This document shows positions 24,806-33,440 of a DNA stretch of 64,000 nucleotides, one piece after another. The notes under the pieces are model-generated. The model was not told the origin of the DNA. It searched no databases and worked only from the letters and a program-made list of their open reading frames with translations. Every line of letters starts with the position of its first letter. The stretch's first letter is position 1. Source of the stretch: Lutispora sp003527145 (GTDB taxonomy: Bacteria; Bacillota; Clostridia; Lutisporales; Lutisporaceae); contig JASBZB010000003.1 in NCBI GenBank assembly GCA_029983695.1, positions 124,001 through 188,000 on the forward strand. The letters are read 5' to 3'. Position numbers and translations under genes: made by a program.

Positions 24806-25804
24806 ATGAAAAGAAAAGCAGCATTTATTATAATGCTTATATTTAGCATCACTGCAGTATTTGGAGGCTGCAGCGGCAAGGAGGTTGAAAAGATAACCAT
24901 AACAGCAACAAACAACGGTTGGGACAGTCAGATGCTGCATAATGAGATAGCAAAGCTGATTGTTGAAAACGCATATGACAACTACGATTTTGAGGTTTCC
25001 ACAGGCTCGTCTACTATGAACTGGCAGGCAATGATCGCCGGTGATGTGGACCTGGACATCGAGAGTTGGACAGATAATGTGGCAACCTATCCAGATGATG
25101 TGGCAAAAGGCGATATTGTTGATGTAGGGGTATTGGTTCCTGATAGTGCTCAGGGCTTATATGTTCCCCGTTATGTAATTGAAGGAGATGAAAAGCGCGG
25201 AATAAAAGCTGTTGCTCCGGATTTGAAAACAGTTGAAGATCTGAAAAAATATGCAAAGCTTTTTCCGGATGATGAGAATCCAAACAAAGGAAGGGTCTAT
25301 GGTTCAATTCCTGGGTGGATGGCAGATGAAATACTATATAAAAAGTATGAAGCCTATGGTCTTGATGAGATGTACAACTATACACGACTTGGCAGTGAAG
25401 CAACTCTATTTGCATCGCTTGCATCTGCATATAATCTGGGAGAACCTTGGGTAGGTTATTGCTATGAGCCTACATGGATCAGCGGAAAGCTGGATTTAGT
25501 GCTTCTTGAGGACACACCCTATGATCCTGAGCTTTACTTGGGGGGTAAATGCAGCTTCCCCAAACAGGAGCTTAAGATCGTGAGCAGCAGTAAATTTGCA
25601 GAAAAGGCTCCTGATTTACTGGAATTTTTCCAGAAGTACAAAACAGGCAGTCAGCTTATAAGCAATGCTTTGGCACATTTGGATGAGACGGGGAAAACTC
25701 ATGAGGAGACAGCTAAATGGTTTCTTAAGGAGTATGATTACCTGCTGGATGAATGGCTGCCCGCCGAGAGAGCTCAGAAAGTAAGGGATGCTTTGAATTC
25801 ATAA
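24806..25804 (+). CDS. Glycine betaine/choline ABC transporter, substrate-binding lipoprotein
   Basis: 332 residues. The lipobox FGGCSG near residue 22 marks a diacylglyceryl-anchored protein. The OpuAC/ProX fold is seen in ATNNGWDSQMLHNEIAKLIVE, DLDIESWTDN and GEPWVGYCYEPTWISGKLDLVLLED; Trp and Tyr residues in these stretches could form the quaternary-amine cage. It captures compatible solutes or choline outside the membrane and hands them to the permease that follows after 25 bases. GGAGGAG precedes the start. Gene order is binding protein, permease, ATPase under one regulated promoter. Confidence 0.92.
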   Translation: MKRKAAFIIMLIFSITAVFGGCSGKEVEKITITATNNGWDSQMLHNEIAKLIVENAYDNYDFEVSTGSSTMNWQAMIAGDVDLDIESWTDNVATYPDDVAKGDIVDVGVLVPDSAQGLYVPRYVIEGDEKRGIKAVAPDLKTVEDLKKYAKLFPDDENPNKGRVYGSIPGWMADEILYKKYEAYGLDEMYNYTRLGSEATLFASLASAYNLGEPWVGYCYEPTWISGKLDLVLLEDTPYDPELYLGGKCSFPKQELKIVSSSKFAEKAPDLLEFFQKYKTGSQLISNALAHLDETGKTHEETAKWFLKEYDYLLDEWLPAERAQKVRDALNS

Positions 25805-25829
25805 AGACATTTAGAAGGGGGACAAGTAT

Positions 25830-26693
25830 TTGAATGAATATCTAATAAAATTTCCCGAGAGATGGCAGTTTAATGTCGGCGATAGCATTGATATATGGAT
25901 TAAATCCTTCAGCCGAGAGCATAGAGAGTTTTTTACCGCGATAAAATCCGCTGTAATAGGTTCGATTAAGGGGATAAATTGGTTACTCACCATCATGCCT
26001 TGGTGGATGCTGATTTTAATTATTATGATACTTGGCTGGAAAATAAGCGGGAAGAAGCGTATAGGTGTGCTTTACGGAGCGATGTTGTTTTTCGTAGGCG
26101 CTTGCGGATTTTGGGATCATATGCTGGAAACCCTCAGCATTGTTATAGCTTCTGTCATTCTTTCCTTAGTGCTGGGATTCCCTTTGGGCATCTTGATTGC
26201 AATGAACAAAAGGGCAGAAGGAATCATACGTCCCATTTTGGATTTAATGCAGACTATGCCGACTTTTGTTTATCTTGTGCCTGCTGTTATCTTGTTCAGT
26301 ACAGGAAAGACTCCTGCGTTGATGGCAACCACCATCTATTCAATTGTACCTATGATTCGCATGACTAGCCATGGAATTACTCACGTAGATAAAGAAGTGG
26401 TCGAGGCAGCCCAGGCTTTTGGCTCAACTGCTATGCAGGTCTTGATTAAGGTACAGATACCTCAAGCAATGTCAACTATAATGACCGGTTTAAATCAAAC
26501 AATTATGATGGCTATGTCAATGGTGGTGACCTGTGCATTAATCGGCGCAAACGGACTCGGTATGGAAATACTCTTAGCCACAAACCGTACAGAGATGGGT
26601 AAGGCTTTGATGCCTGGCATTTGTATTGTTGTTGTGGCTATTATACTTGACCGCCTCACTCAAGGACTTGTCAAGAACAAGGAGGTGCAATAG
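25830..26693 (+). CDS. Glycine betaine ABC transporter permease (ProW/OpuAB type)
   Basis: 287 residues with about seven transmembrane helices. The EAA signature for ATPase contact is visible as VVEAAQAFGSTAMQVLIKVQIPQAMSTI. N-terminal residues IWIKSFSREHREFFTAIKSAV match the OpuAB/ProW lead-in. Start at 25830 is TTG with AGAAGGGGG upstream. A 3' fragment of a close paralogue survives as a pseudogene at 54598-54838. Confidence 0.92.
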   Translation: MNEYLIKFPERWQFNVGDSIDIWIKSFSREHREFFTAIKSAVIGSIKGINWLLTIMPWWMLILIIMILGWKISGKKRIGVLYGAMLFFVGACGFWDHMLETLSIVIASVILSLVLGFPLGILIAMNKRAEGIIRPILDLMQTMPTFVYLVPAVILFSTGKTPALMATTIYSIVPMIRMTSHGITHVDKEVVEAAQAFGSTAMQVLIKVQIPQAMSTIMTGLNQTIMMAMSMVVTCALIGANGLGMEILLATNRTEMGKALMPGICIVVVAIILDRLTQGLVKNKEVQ

Positions 26694-26695
26694 AA

Positions 26696-27871
26696 GTGGA
26701 TAATCACATCATAATGAGGGTCCGAAACGTATCAAAGCTATATGGAATAAATAAAGCTGAAGCCATAAAGCTCATAAAGGAAGGTACAGACAAGGAAACG
26801 GTGCATAGAAAAACCGGAGTTACTGTTGCTCTTTGGGATGTATCCTTTGAGGTAAAAAAAGGAGAAGTTTTTGTCATAATAGGACTGTCAGGCTCAGGAA
26901 AGTCCACAATTGTACGCTGCTTGAACAGGCTGAACAAGCCCAGCTCAGGAAGAATATTTTACGAAGACAGTGAAATTGATAAATTCAGCAAAAAGGAGCT
27001 TTTAGACTATCGGCGCAATAAGATTTCAATGGTATTCCAAAATTTTGGTCTTATGAGTCACAGAACAGTCCTTGAAAATGTGGCCTATGGTCTTGAAGTA
27101 AAGAATATACCAAAAGAGGATCGTAAGAAGAAAGCAATGGAGATGATTTCCATGGTTGGACTGGAAGGCTGGGAAAATCAACATATTAACAGTCTTTCTG
27201 GAGGGATGAAGCAGAGAGTGGGGCTTGCCAGAGCCCTTGCAAATGATCCCGAGGTGCTATTGATGGATGAGCCGTTCTCAGCGCTGGACCCATTGGTGAG
27301 ACGGGATATGCAGTTCGAACTTCTTTCAATCCAAAGAAAGCTTCAGAAAACAGTAATATTTATTACCCATGATATAAATGAGGCTTTCAAATTAGGAGAT
27401 ACTGTTGCTATAATGCGTGACGGCAGAATTATTCAGATAGACACACCGCAGAATATGTCTGCTAAACCGGCAGATGATTATGTTTCTAAATTTATCGGCA
27501 GTGCAGATAAAGCAAAGGTGCTGAGCGTCAAGAATGTCATGGTTACACCCACATGCCTGGTGAGGCCCAAGGATGCTCCCATCCAAGCCATAAGAGAGAT
27601 GAGAGCCAATAGTGTCTCTACGGCATATGTGGCAGACGATGAAATGAAATTCATAGGCGTCATAACTATCAATGATGCGGTTCGTGCAAATAAAGAGGGA
27701 TTGGCTTTGTCCTCCATGATAACCAGCGATGTATATACTGTAAATGAAGAAAAGCTTATCGAAGATGTATTGCATTTGGCCGCCAAATCTAAATATCCCA
27801 TAGCAGTGCTTGATGAGGGGAAAAAACTAAAGGGAATTATCAGCAAGGCAGCAGTATTGTCTTCGCTATAA
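26696..27871 (+). CDS. Glycine betaine ABC transporter ATPase with tandem CBS domains
   Basis: 391 residues from GTG 26696 (AAGGAGGTG upstream). Walker A GLSGSGKST, Q-loop, signature LSGGMKQRVGLARAL and Walker B VLLMDEPFSALDP are all present. The C-terminal 115 residues form two CBS repeats (VMVTPTCLVRPKDAPIQAIREM and DVYTVNEEKLIEDVLHLAAKS), as in ProV/OpuAA, where CBS domains sense ionic strength or c-di-AMP. It starts two bases after the permease stop. Confidence 0.94.
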   Translation: MDNHIIMRVRNVSKLYGINKAEAIKLIKEGTDKETVHRKTGVTVALWDVSFEVKKGEVFVIIGLSGSGKSTIVRCLNRLNKPSSGRIFYEDSEIDKFSKKELLDYRRNKISMVFQNFGLMSHRTVLENVAYGLEVKNIPKEDRKKKAMEMISMVGLEGWENQHINSLSGGMKQRVGLARALANDPEVLLMDEPFSALDPLVRRDMQFELLSIQRKLQKTVIFITHDINEAFKLGDTVAIMRDGRIIQIDTPQNMSAKPADDYVSKFIGSADKAKVLSVKNVMVTPTCLVRPKDAPIQAIREMRANSVSTAYVADDEMKFIGVITINDAVRANKEGLALSSMITSDVYTVNEEKLIEDVLHLAAKSKYPIAVLDEGKKLKGIISKAAVLSSL

Positions 27872-27921
27872 AGCATTAAAAGGCTTTATATGAAGCAAAC
27901 GCATATGTTAGCTAAATAGGA

Positions 27922-27960
27922 AAACAGGTTCAGAAGGATATTCTTTTGGGCCTGTCTTTT
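27922..27960 (+). terminator. Weak terminator after opu operon
   Basis: ACAGG / CCTGT arms with an internally pairing loop and a TTTTTAT tail. The following 27961-28270 is AT-rich and contains no ORF, repeat or RNA motif that I can support. Confidence 0.5.
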
Positions 27961-28285
27961 TATAATGCATAGGGAATTATAAATTTCCTTAGTCTGCACT
28001 TTTCGTTAAAAGCCTTTGTTCTATATAGTTGGAATTTAGCAAGTATGGATGAAGTCTCGTTTAATTTTATTGCATTGTAATAAGGATTTGCGTAATGTAA
28101 AATATGCTTAGAACAAAAATAATTTTGGGAAAAAGAGATATTAAGCAGGGAAGGAAATGTTAAAAAATATCATAGCCCATAAATCAATTATTAAAAATCT
28201 CTACCGCTCATAGACGCATTGTGAGGAAAATGTTAAAATTAACCTGAGGGAGATAATGTATATTATAATAGAAAGGAACATCTTG

Positions 28286-29098
28286 ATGGAAAAGAGATTG
28301 CTTACTCCAAAAGAGATTGCTCAGGCTACTATTGATGCCGGTGCCGGCAAAGCGAAGCTTTCGGTGATTCATATGATTATTTTGGGTATTTTTGCAGGAG
28401 CCTTTATAGGCTTTGGCGCTCAAGGAGCAATTATTATCGGGCAGACTTATGCAAGTATTGATCTGGGCATGTCTAAATTTATTTTTGCCGCGGCCTTCCC
28501 GGTAGGATTGATGCTTGTTGTTATTTGCGGCGGAGAGCTTTTCACCGGGAATAATTTGATGGTATTGGGCTGCTTGAATTGCAATTATAAAGTCAGAGAC
28601 CTTCTTAGAAATTGGGCAGTAGTTTATTTCTCAAATTTTGCGGGCTCCGTCATATTGGCCTTACTGGTGGCCAACAGCGATCTCATGACGGGAGCAGCAG
28701 CAGAAAAGGCGATAGCAATAGCAAATGCCAAGGTTGCCATACCCTTTGGAGCCGCTGTTATAAGAGGGATTTTGTGCAATATCCTTGTCGTACTGGCTGT
28801 CTGGATGGCCACAGGATCGAGAGATATTATAAGCAAAATATTTTCCTGCTGGTTTCCCATAATGCTTTTTGTGCTCTGCGGTTATGAACATAGTGTGGCA
28901 AATATGTATTTTGCGCCTTTGGGAATGTTCATAGGTGCACCAATCACCTGGGGCCAAATCTGGATGAAGAACTTGATCCCCGTGACCATCGGAAACATTA
29001 TCGGCGGCGCTGTAATAGTTCCTTTATCCTATTACAACGTATATATAAGGACGGCAAAGGTTTCACCCGATGCTGAAGACGGCCCAGAAAAGGTATAA
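28286..29098 (+). CDS. Formate/nitrite transporter (FNT) family channel
   Basis: 270 residues from ATG 28286 (AAAGGA upstream). Six transmembrane helices are expected. FNT motifs are visible: IILGIFAGAFIGFGAQGAII near the start, CGGELFTGNNLMV, and RGILCNILVVLAVWMATGSRDI. FNT proteins are pentameric channels for formate, nitrite or hydrosulfide. Position between a formate dehydrogenase remnant and tungstate uptake genes, in a fermentative anaerobe, favours formate. It is probably monocistronic; the next transcript has its own riboswitch. Confidence 0.92.
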   Translation: MEKRLLTPKEIAQATIDAGAGKAKLSVIHMIILGIFAGAFIGFGAQGAIIIGQTYASIDLGMSKFIFAAAFPVGLMLVVICGGELFTGNNLMVLGCLNCNYKVRDLLRNWAVVYFSNFAGSVILALLVANSDLMTGAAAEKAIAIANAKVAIPFGAAVIRGILCNILVVLAVWMATGSRDIISKIFSCWFPIMLFVLCGYEHSVANMYFAPLGMFIGAPITWGQIWMKNLIPVTIGNIIGGAVIVPLSYYNVYIRTAKVSPDAEDGPEKV

Positions 29099-29142
29099 AA
29101 GCTTTGAAAAAGATATAAATATATGATATCTTAAATATAGTA

Positions 29143-29245
29143 AGATTTTCCGAGTTTAATTTTCTAAAGGACAAGCCCATGAAAATTAAACCGAAGGGCT
29201 CCGGCAGAAATGCTGAAGCCTCCCGTATTTGGAAAGGAAAAATCA
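29143..29245 (+). ncRNA. Moco/Tuco-type riboswitch upstream of tungstate transporter
   Basis: Strong match to the Moco RNA motif: CCGAG near the 5' end, a perfect 10-bp stem TTTAATTTTC / GAAAATTAAA (P2), a hairpin GGCTCCGGCA-GAAA-TGCTGAAGCC with GNRA loop, and the 3' signature CTCCCGTATTTGGAAAGGA. P1 forms between GATTTTCC and GGAAAAATC. GAAAGGA (29232-29238) is exactly complementary to TCCTTTC (29276-29282) in the following terminator, predicting ligand-dependent termination. It precedes tupB, a known target type for this riboswitch class. Confidence 0.88.
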
Positions 29246-29267
29246 GATTCTATTATATTAGAATTAG

Positions 29268-29297
29268 AAGAGCAATCCTTTCGGATTGCTCTTTTTG
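29268..29297 (+). terminator. Riboswitch-controlled terminator before tupB
   Basis: 11-bp stem AAGAGCAATCC / GGATTGCTCTT with a TTTC loop and a T-run. It is located between the aptamer and tupB with no gene end nearby. Confidence 0.92.
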
Positions 29298-29368
29298 AGC
29301 TTGGTACCAAACATGGTTATATGCAATAATCTTTATTTTTTTATTAAAACAGGCGAAAGGTGATTTTC

Positions 29369-30064
29369 ATGACATATTTTGCAGAAGCGTTTACTAAAGC
29401 TCTCAGCCTTCTTTTCTCCTTCGATAAGGAACTCTACGGCATAATTCTTCTGACGCTCAAAATATCTGCAGTATCCCTGATAATAAGCAGCATAATGGGC
29501 ATTCCCATTGCTGCAATACTGTATATGAAAAAGTTTCCCGGGCGAGGGATCATACTCAATATAATCAGCACCTTTATGGGCCTTCCCCCTGTGGTGGTAG
29601 GCTTATTTGTGTATATCATGCTTTCCAATCAGATGGGGCTGTTCGGCGATCTGAGATTGCTGTTTACACCGGCTGCAATGATAATAGCACAGACAATATT
29701 AGCATTGCCTATTGTGACGGGGCTTACCCATACCGCTCTTATGTCTTTGGATGACCTGCTAATAAAAACTTCAATTACAATGGGTGCATCTTCCTTTCAG
29801 CTTTTTGCTGTCATCCTGAGAGAAGCCAGATATGGCATCGGCACAGCGGTTATAACCGCCTTTGGAAGGCTCATGGCTGAGGTCGGTGCAGTTATGATGG
29901 TAGGAGGCAATGTGAGATATCAGACCAGAGTGATGACCACTGCTATAGCATTGCAAAAAGGCATGGGAGAATTCCAGACAGCTCTCGCATTGGGAATCAT
30001 ACTTCTGCTTCTTTCCTTTATCATAAATTTTTTCCTTCAGTTTCTGAAAGGAAGGAGGGTCTGA
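29369..30064 (+). CDS. tupB: Tungstate ABC transporter permease TupB
   Basis: 231 residues from ATG 29369; the GTG at 29360 overlaps the AAAGGTGA ribosome site. Five to six membrane helices are predicted. Permease features include LKISAVSLIISSIMGIPIAAIL and the EAA-like loop ITMGASSFQLFAVILREARYGIGTA. The family resembles ModB but the full set with a TTTSTQDTGLL-type binding protein points to tungstate (Tup) rather than molybdate. It is controlled by the riboswitch just upstream. Confidence 0.92.
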   Translation: MTYFAEAFTKALSLLFSFDKELYGIILLTLKISAVSLIISSIMGIPIAAILYMKKFPGRGIILNIISTFMGLPPVVVGLFVYIMLSNQMGLFGDLRLLFTPAAMIIAQTILALPIVTGLTHTALMSLDDLLIKTSITMGASSFQLFAVILREARYGIGTAVITAFGRLMAEVGAVMMVGGNVRYQTRVMTTAIALQKGMGEFQTALALGIILLLLSFIINFFLQFLKGRRV

Positions 30065-30065
30065 T

Positions 30066-30800
30066 TTGGAAGACTATATATTTAAGGCAGAGAATCTAAA
30101 AAAAGAATATTTGGGCAGAACTGTATTAGATATTGAAGAGATGAAAATACAAAAGGAAAAGATTACTGCAGTCATAGGTCCAAGCGGAGCGGGCAAGAGC
30201 ACTCTTTTACACCTGCTCAATGTAATAGAAGCACCTTCCTCAGGCAGTATATGGTTTGAAGGCACTAAACTGGGAGAAAAAGCTTTGACCTTAAGCATCA
30301 GGAGAAACATGGTCATGGTATTTCAGAAGCCTTTGGTGTTTACCACCACGGTATATGAGAACCTGGCTTATGGCTTAAAGCTTAGAAAAATGAAAAAAGA
30401 AGAAATCGGTCAGAAAGTCGAAGAAGTGCTGGGGATAATCGGGCTGAAGGACAAGAGGAATCAAAATGCCGCCACTTTATCAGGGGGAGAGGCTCAAAGA
30501 GTGGCAATCGGCAGAGCTATGGTAGTGAGACCTAAGGCGCTTCTTTTAGACGAGCCTACAGCCAATCTGGACCCTGCAAATATATCTATCATTGAGGATC
30601 TGATCAAGTTTGGCAAAGCTAATTATGGCCTTTCCGTCATTATAGTCACTCATAACATGTTTCAGGCGAAGAGGCTCTCAGACAATACTATTTTTATGCT
30701 CAACGGCAAGATCGTAGATTATGATACTACGGAGAATCTGTTTAATTGCCCCAAAAATGAGATCACAGGGGCTTTTATAAATGGTAAAATGATTTATTAA
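30066..30800 (+). CDS. tupC: Tungstate ABC transporter ATPase TupC
   Basis: 244 residues from TTG 30066 (GGAGGG upstream, one base after the tupB stop). Walker A GPSGAGKST, signature LSGGEAQRVAIGRAM, Walker B ALLLDEPTANLDP and the His switch VTHN are present. There is no C-terminal TOBE/Mop domain, in contrast to ModC, which supports the Tup assignment. Confidence 0.93.
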   Translation: MEDYIFKAENLKKEYLGRTVLDIEEMKIQKEKITAVIGPSGAGKSTLLHLLNVIEAPSSGSIWFEGTKLGEKALTLSIRRNMVMVFQKPLVFTTTVYENLAYGLKLRKMKKEEIGQKVEEVLGIIGLKDKRNQNAATLSGGEAQRVAIGRAMVVRPKALLLDEPTANLDPANISIIEDLIKFGKANYGLSVIIVTHNMFQAKRLSDNTIFMLNGKIVDYDTTENLFNCPKNEITGAFINGKMIY

Positions 30801-30813
30801 AGGAGAGGGAATA

Positions 30814-31935
30814 ATGAGAAAGAACTCAAAAATTTTTGCAACCATTCTGGTTTTCGTATTTGCTTTCAGCGTAATGCTTGGAGCAGCAACTGCCGCGTAT
30901 GCGGACAATGCTCCGCTCGCAGGACTGGCCAGGACTACAGTCAATGCATATTTCAGAAAAGGACCCGGGGTTGATCAGGATATTTTAGATGTAATTAAAA
31001 AAGGAACTGAAGTAGTTGTCTTAGGCAAGGTGGGCAATTGGTACAAAATTAGCCATCCTGACAAAAGGGTGGGCTATGTCACCGGCAAATATCTGGAGGG
31101 TTTTGATAAAGGAATAGATAAGTTAGTGGAAGAAAAAATAAAGCTGGAGGAACAGCTCAAATCGTTAGAGACCAAAATCGATCTTTCCAAGCTGGAGAAG
31201 AATATAGTATTGGCGACTACAACCAGTACTCAGGACACAGGACTTTTGGATACATTAGTCCCTGCCTTCAGTAAGAAGTATGGCGTCAATGTGAAGGTTA
31301 TCGCAGTGGGCACCGGTGAAGCTATAGAGATGGGCAAAAGAGGAGATGCGGATGTAATCCTTGTTCATTCCAGAAAATCAGAAGATGCCTTCGTAGCAGA
31401 GGGCTTTGGAGTGAACAGAAGAGATGTAATGTATAACTTCTTCTTGTTGGTCGGCCCCAAGGATGATCCGGCTAAAGTATCGGAAGCAAAGGATGCAGTG
31501 TCAGCCATGAAAGCGATTGCTGACAATGGATCGGCCTTTATATCCAGAGGTGATGAATCGGGAACCCATAAGAAGGAAAAGGATTTATGGAAGCTGGCGA
31601 ATATTGATCCAAAAGCCCAGAAATGGTACATGGAGGTTGGGCAAGGGATGGGAGCCACTTTGACCATGGCAAATGAGCAGGGAGCTTATACATTGGTTGA
31701 CAGCGGTACCTGGTATGCTTATCAGGATAAAGTGAATATGAAGATAGTGCTTCAAGGGGACAAAGCATTGTTCAACCCCTACGGAGTAATTGCAATAAAT
31801 CCCGCTAAATATCCTAATATAGGCTATAACTCAGCGATGGCTTTTGTCGAGTTTATAACCTCCCAGGAAGGTCAGACCATCATTAAAGAATACAAAAAGA
31901 ACGGTTATCAGCTCTTTGTACCCGATGCGAAATAG
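30814..31935 (+). CDS. tupA: Tungstate-binding protein TupA fused to N-terminal SH3b domain
   Basis: 373 residues. A cleavable signal peptide (ending ATAAYA-DN) has no lipobox Cys. Residues about 38-95 form a bacterial SH3 domain (VNAYFRKGPGVDQDILDVIKKGTEVVVLGKVGNWYKI). A short coiled coil follows (KLVEEKIKLEEQLKSLETKI), then the TupA domain from about 130, beginning IVLATTTSTQDTGLLDTLVPAF with the oxyanion-binding TTTSTQDTG motif. Usual TupA proteins are lipoproteins of about 280-300 residues. Here the SH3b domain may hold the protein in the wall instead of a lipid anchor. It is the last gene of tupBCA. Confidence 0.92.
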   Translation: MRKNSKIFATILVFVFAFSVMLGAATAAYADNAPLAGLARTTVNAYFRKGPGVDQDILDVIKKGTEVVVLGKVGNWYKISHPDKRVGYVTGKYLEGFDKGIDKLVEEKIKLEEQLKSLETKIDLSKLEKNIVLATTTSTQDTGLLDTLVPAFSKKYGVNVKVIAVGTGEAIEMGKRGDADVILVHSRKSEDAFVAEGFGVNRRDVMYNFFLLVGPKDDPAKVSEAKDAVSAMKAIADNGSAFISRGDESGTHKKEKDLWKLANIDPKAQKWYMEVGQGMGATLTMANEQGAYTLVDSGTWYAYQDKVNMKIVLQGDKALFNPYGVIAINPAKYPNIGYNSAMAFVEFITSQEGQTIIKEYKKNGYQLFVPDAK

Positions 31936-31948
31936 TGTGCCAGATCAT

Positions 31949-31980
31949 ATGCGAAGCATAAAAAATGCTTCGCATTTTCT
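31949..31980 (+). terminator. tup operon terminator
   Basis: Perfect 11-bp stem ATGCGAAGCAT / ATGCTTCGCAT with an AAAAA loop and a TTTCT tail. Confidence 0.88.
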
Positions 31981-32122
31981 ATCACTGACTATGGAATTAT
32001 ATGCAGACATGTGCTATTTTAAACTAGGGATGTGAATACATAGGGAATATGACCCTATAGGAATACCCAAAATCCTGAGCTCTGAGCTCTGAAACTTGGA
32101 CTCTATTTAAGGAGGCGAAATG

Positions 32123-33349
32123 ATGAAGCTTTTGAATGTAGATACATCTGATAAGGTTAGAAAAAAGATTGATGAGTCATTTACTGATAACTATGATAAA
32201 TCGGAACAAGTTCCCACTGAACAAAGCCTGGGGAGGATAGCATTCGAAGATGTGCTGTCTCCCATCGAACTGCCTCAGTTTTCCAGATCTGTAGTGGACG
32301 GCTATGCGGTGTTATCAAGAGACACCTATGGAGCAGGCGAGAGCATGCCGGTTTTTCTGGAGGTCTCGGGTCATGTGGAGATGGGTAAGGCTGCTGAAGG
32401 CAAGGTTTCAGCGGGCAAGGCCATATATGTGCCTACAGGAGCCATGATACCTGAAGGCGCCGATGCAGTTGTGATGATAGAATACGTGGAGAACCTGGAT
32501 GAAAGCACCATAGCTGTTTATACGCCGGTGGCTCCGGGTCAGGGCATTATAAAAAAAGACGATGATGTGAAATCGGGCAGCAAGATTTTATTAAAAGGGG
32601 AAAAAATAAGATCCAGGGATATCGGAGTTTTATCAGCCCTGGGCATTGGATATATAAAGGTATTTAAAAAGCTCAAGCTTTCGGTAATATCCACAGGAGA
32701 TGAAATAGTAGACTCCTTCGGAGAGGTCCGGTACGGTCAGATAAGGGATATCAATACACATCTGATATCTGCTATGGCGGAGGAGTCGGGCGCGGAGATA
32801 AGCCTTAAGCTGCTGGTGCCCGATGATTTCAGCAAGCTCAGAGAAGCTATAGACCAGGCTTTGAAAATGTCGGATATAGTGGTGCTGTCGGGGGGCAGCT
32901 CCGTCGGTGCCAAGGATATGACTGCCAAGGCTATAGAATCTACAGAGGGCGGGGAGATCCTTGTACATGGAGTAGCAGTCAAGCCCGGCAAGCCCACTAT
33001 AATCGGGAAGGCAGGAGGAAAGGCCCTGTTCGGCTTGCCGGGACATCCTTCCTCAGCAATGGTTATATATAAGGTTTTTGTAGACTATCTCATAAGAAAA
33101 TATTACTCAATGAGTGAAGATATAGTATATGTCGAAGCCTCATGCGGAGAAAACATACATTCTGCACAGGGCAAAGAAACCTATCAGCCGGTGGAATTGC
33201 TTGAAAGGGATGGGCAATACGAAGCTGTTCCCATCTACGGCAAATCCGCCGCCATAACAACAGTAGCCAGATCCGTGGGCTATATCAGGATATCTGAGAA
33301 TAAGGAAGGCGTCAAAAAGGGTGAAAGGGTGAGAGTAGCGCTGTTTTGA
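32123..33349 (+). CDS. moeA: Molybdopterin molybdenumtransferase MoeA (first copy)
   Basis: 408 residues. MoeA inserts molybdate (or tungstate) into adenylylated molybdopterin. Motifs: SVVDGYAV, YVPTGAMIPEGADAVVM, STGDEIV, LSGGSSVGAKDMT and KPGKPTI, then the C-terminal beta barrel. AAGGAGG at 32109-32115 fits the second of two adjacent ATGs (32123) better than 32120. A short repeat-related piece (TAGGAATACCC, 32059-32070) precedes it. The next gene is a second, longer MoeA. Confidence 0.95.
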   Translation: MKLLNVDTSDKVRKKIDESFTDNYDKSEQVPTEQSLGRIAFEDVLSPIELPQFSRSVVDGYAVLSRDTYGAGESMPVFLEVSGHVEMGKAAEGKVSAGKAIYVPTGAMIPEGADAVVMIEYVENLDESTIAVYTPVAPGQGIIKKDDDVKSGSKILLKGEKIRSRDIGVLSALGIGYIKVFKKLKLSVISTGDEIVDSFGEVRYGQIRDINTHLISAMAEESGAEISLKLLVPDDFSKLREAIDQALKMSDIVVLSGGSSVGAKDMTAKAIESTEGGEILVHGVAVKPGKPTIIGKAGGKALFGLPGHPSSAMVIYKVFVDYLIRKYYSMSEDIVYVEASCGENIHSAQGKETYQPVELLERDGQYEAVPIYGKSAAITTVARSVGYIRISENKEGVKKGERVRVALF

Positions 33350-33354
33350 GACTG

Positions 33355-33425
33355 AATAGGAGACGGAAACCATTGAAAGACACGGAAACTTCACAAAAAT
33401 TCAGTGACCTTCAGTGGTTAAAAAA
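33355..33425. repeat. Intergenic repeat element, copy 2 (between the moeA genes)
   Basis: Short version of the dispersed element: GGAAACCATTGAAAGACACGG on the left and CAGTGACCTTCAGTGGTT on the right. The arms (ACCATTGAAAG / CTTCAGTGGT) are inverted relative to each other, so it can fold as a hairpin. Confidence 0.65.
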
Positions 33426-33440
33426 TAGGAGGTGGATAGA

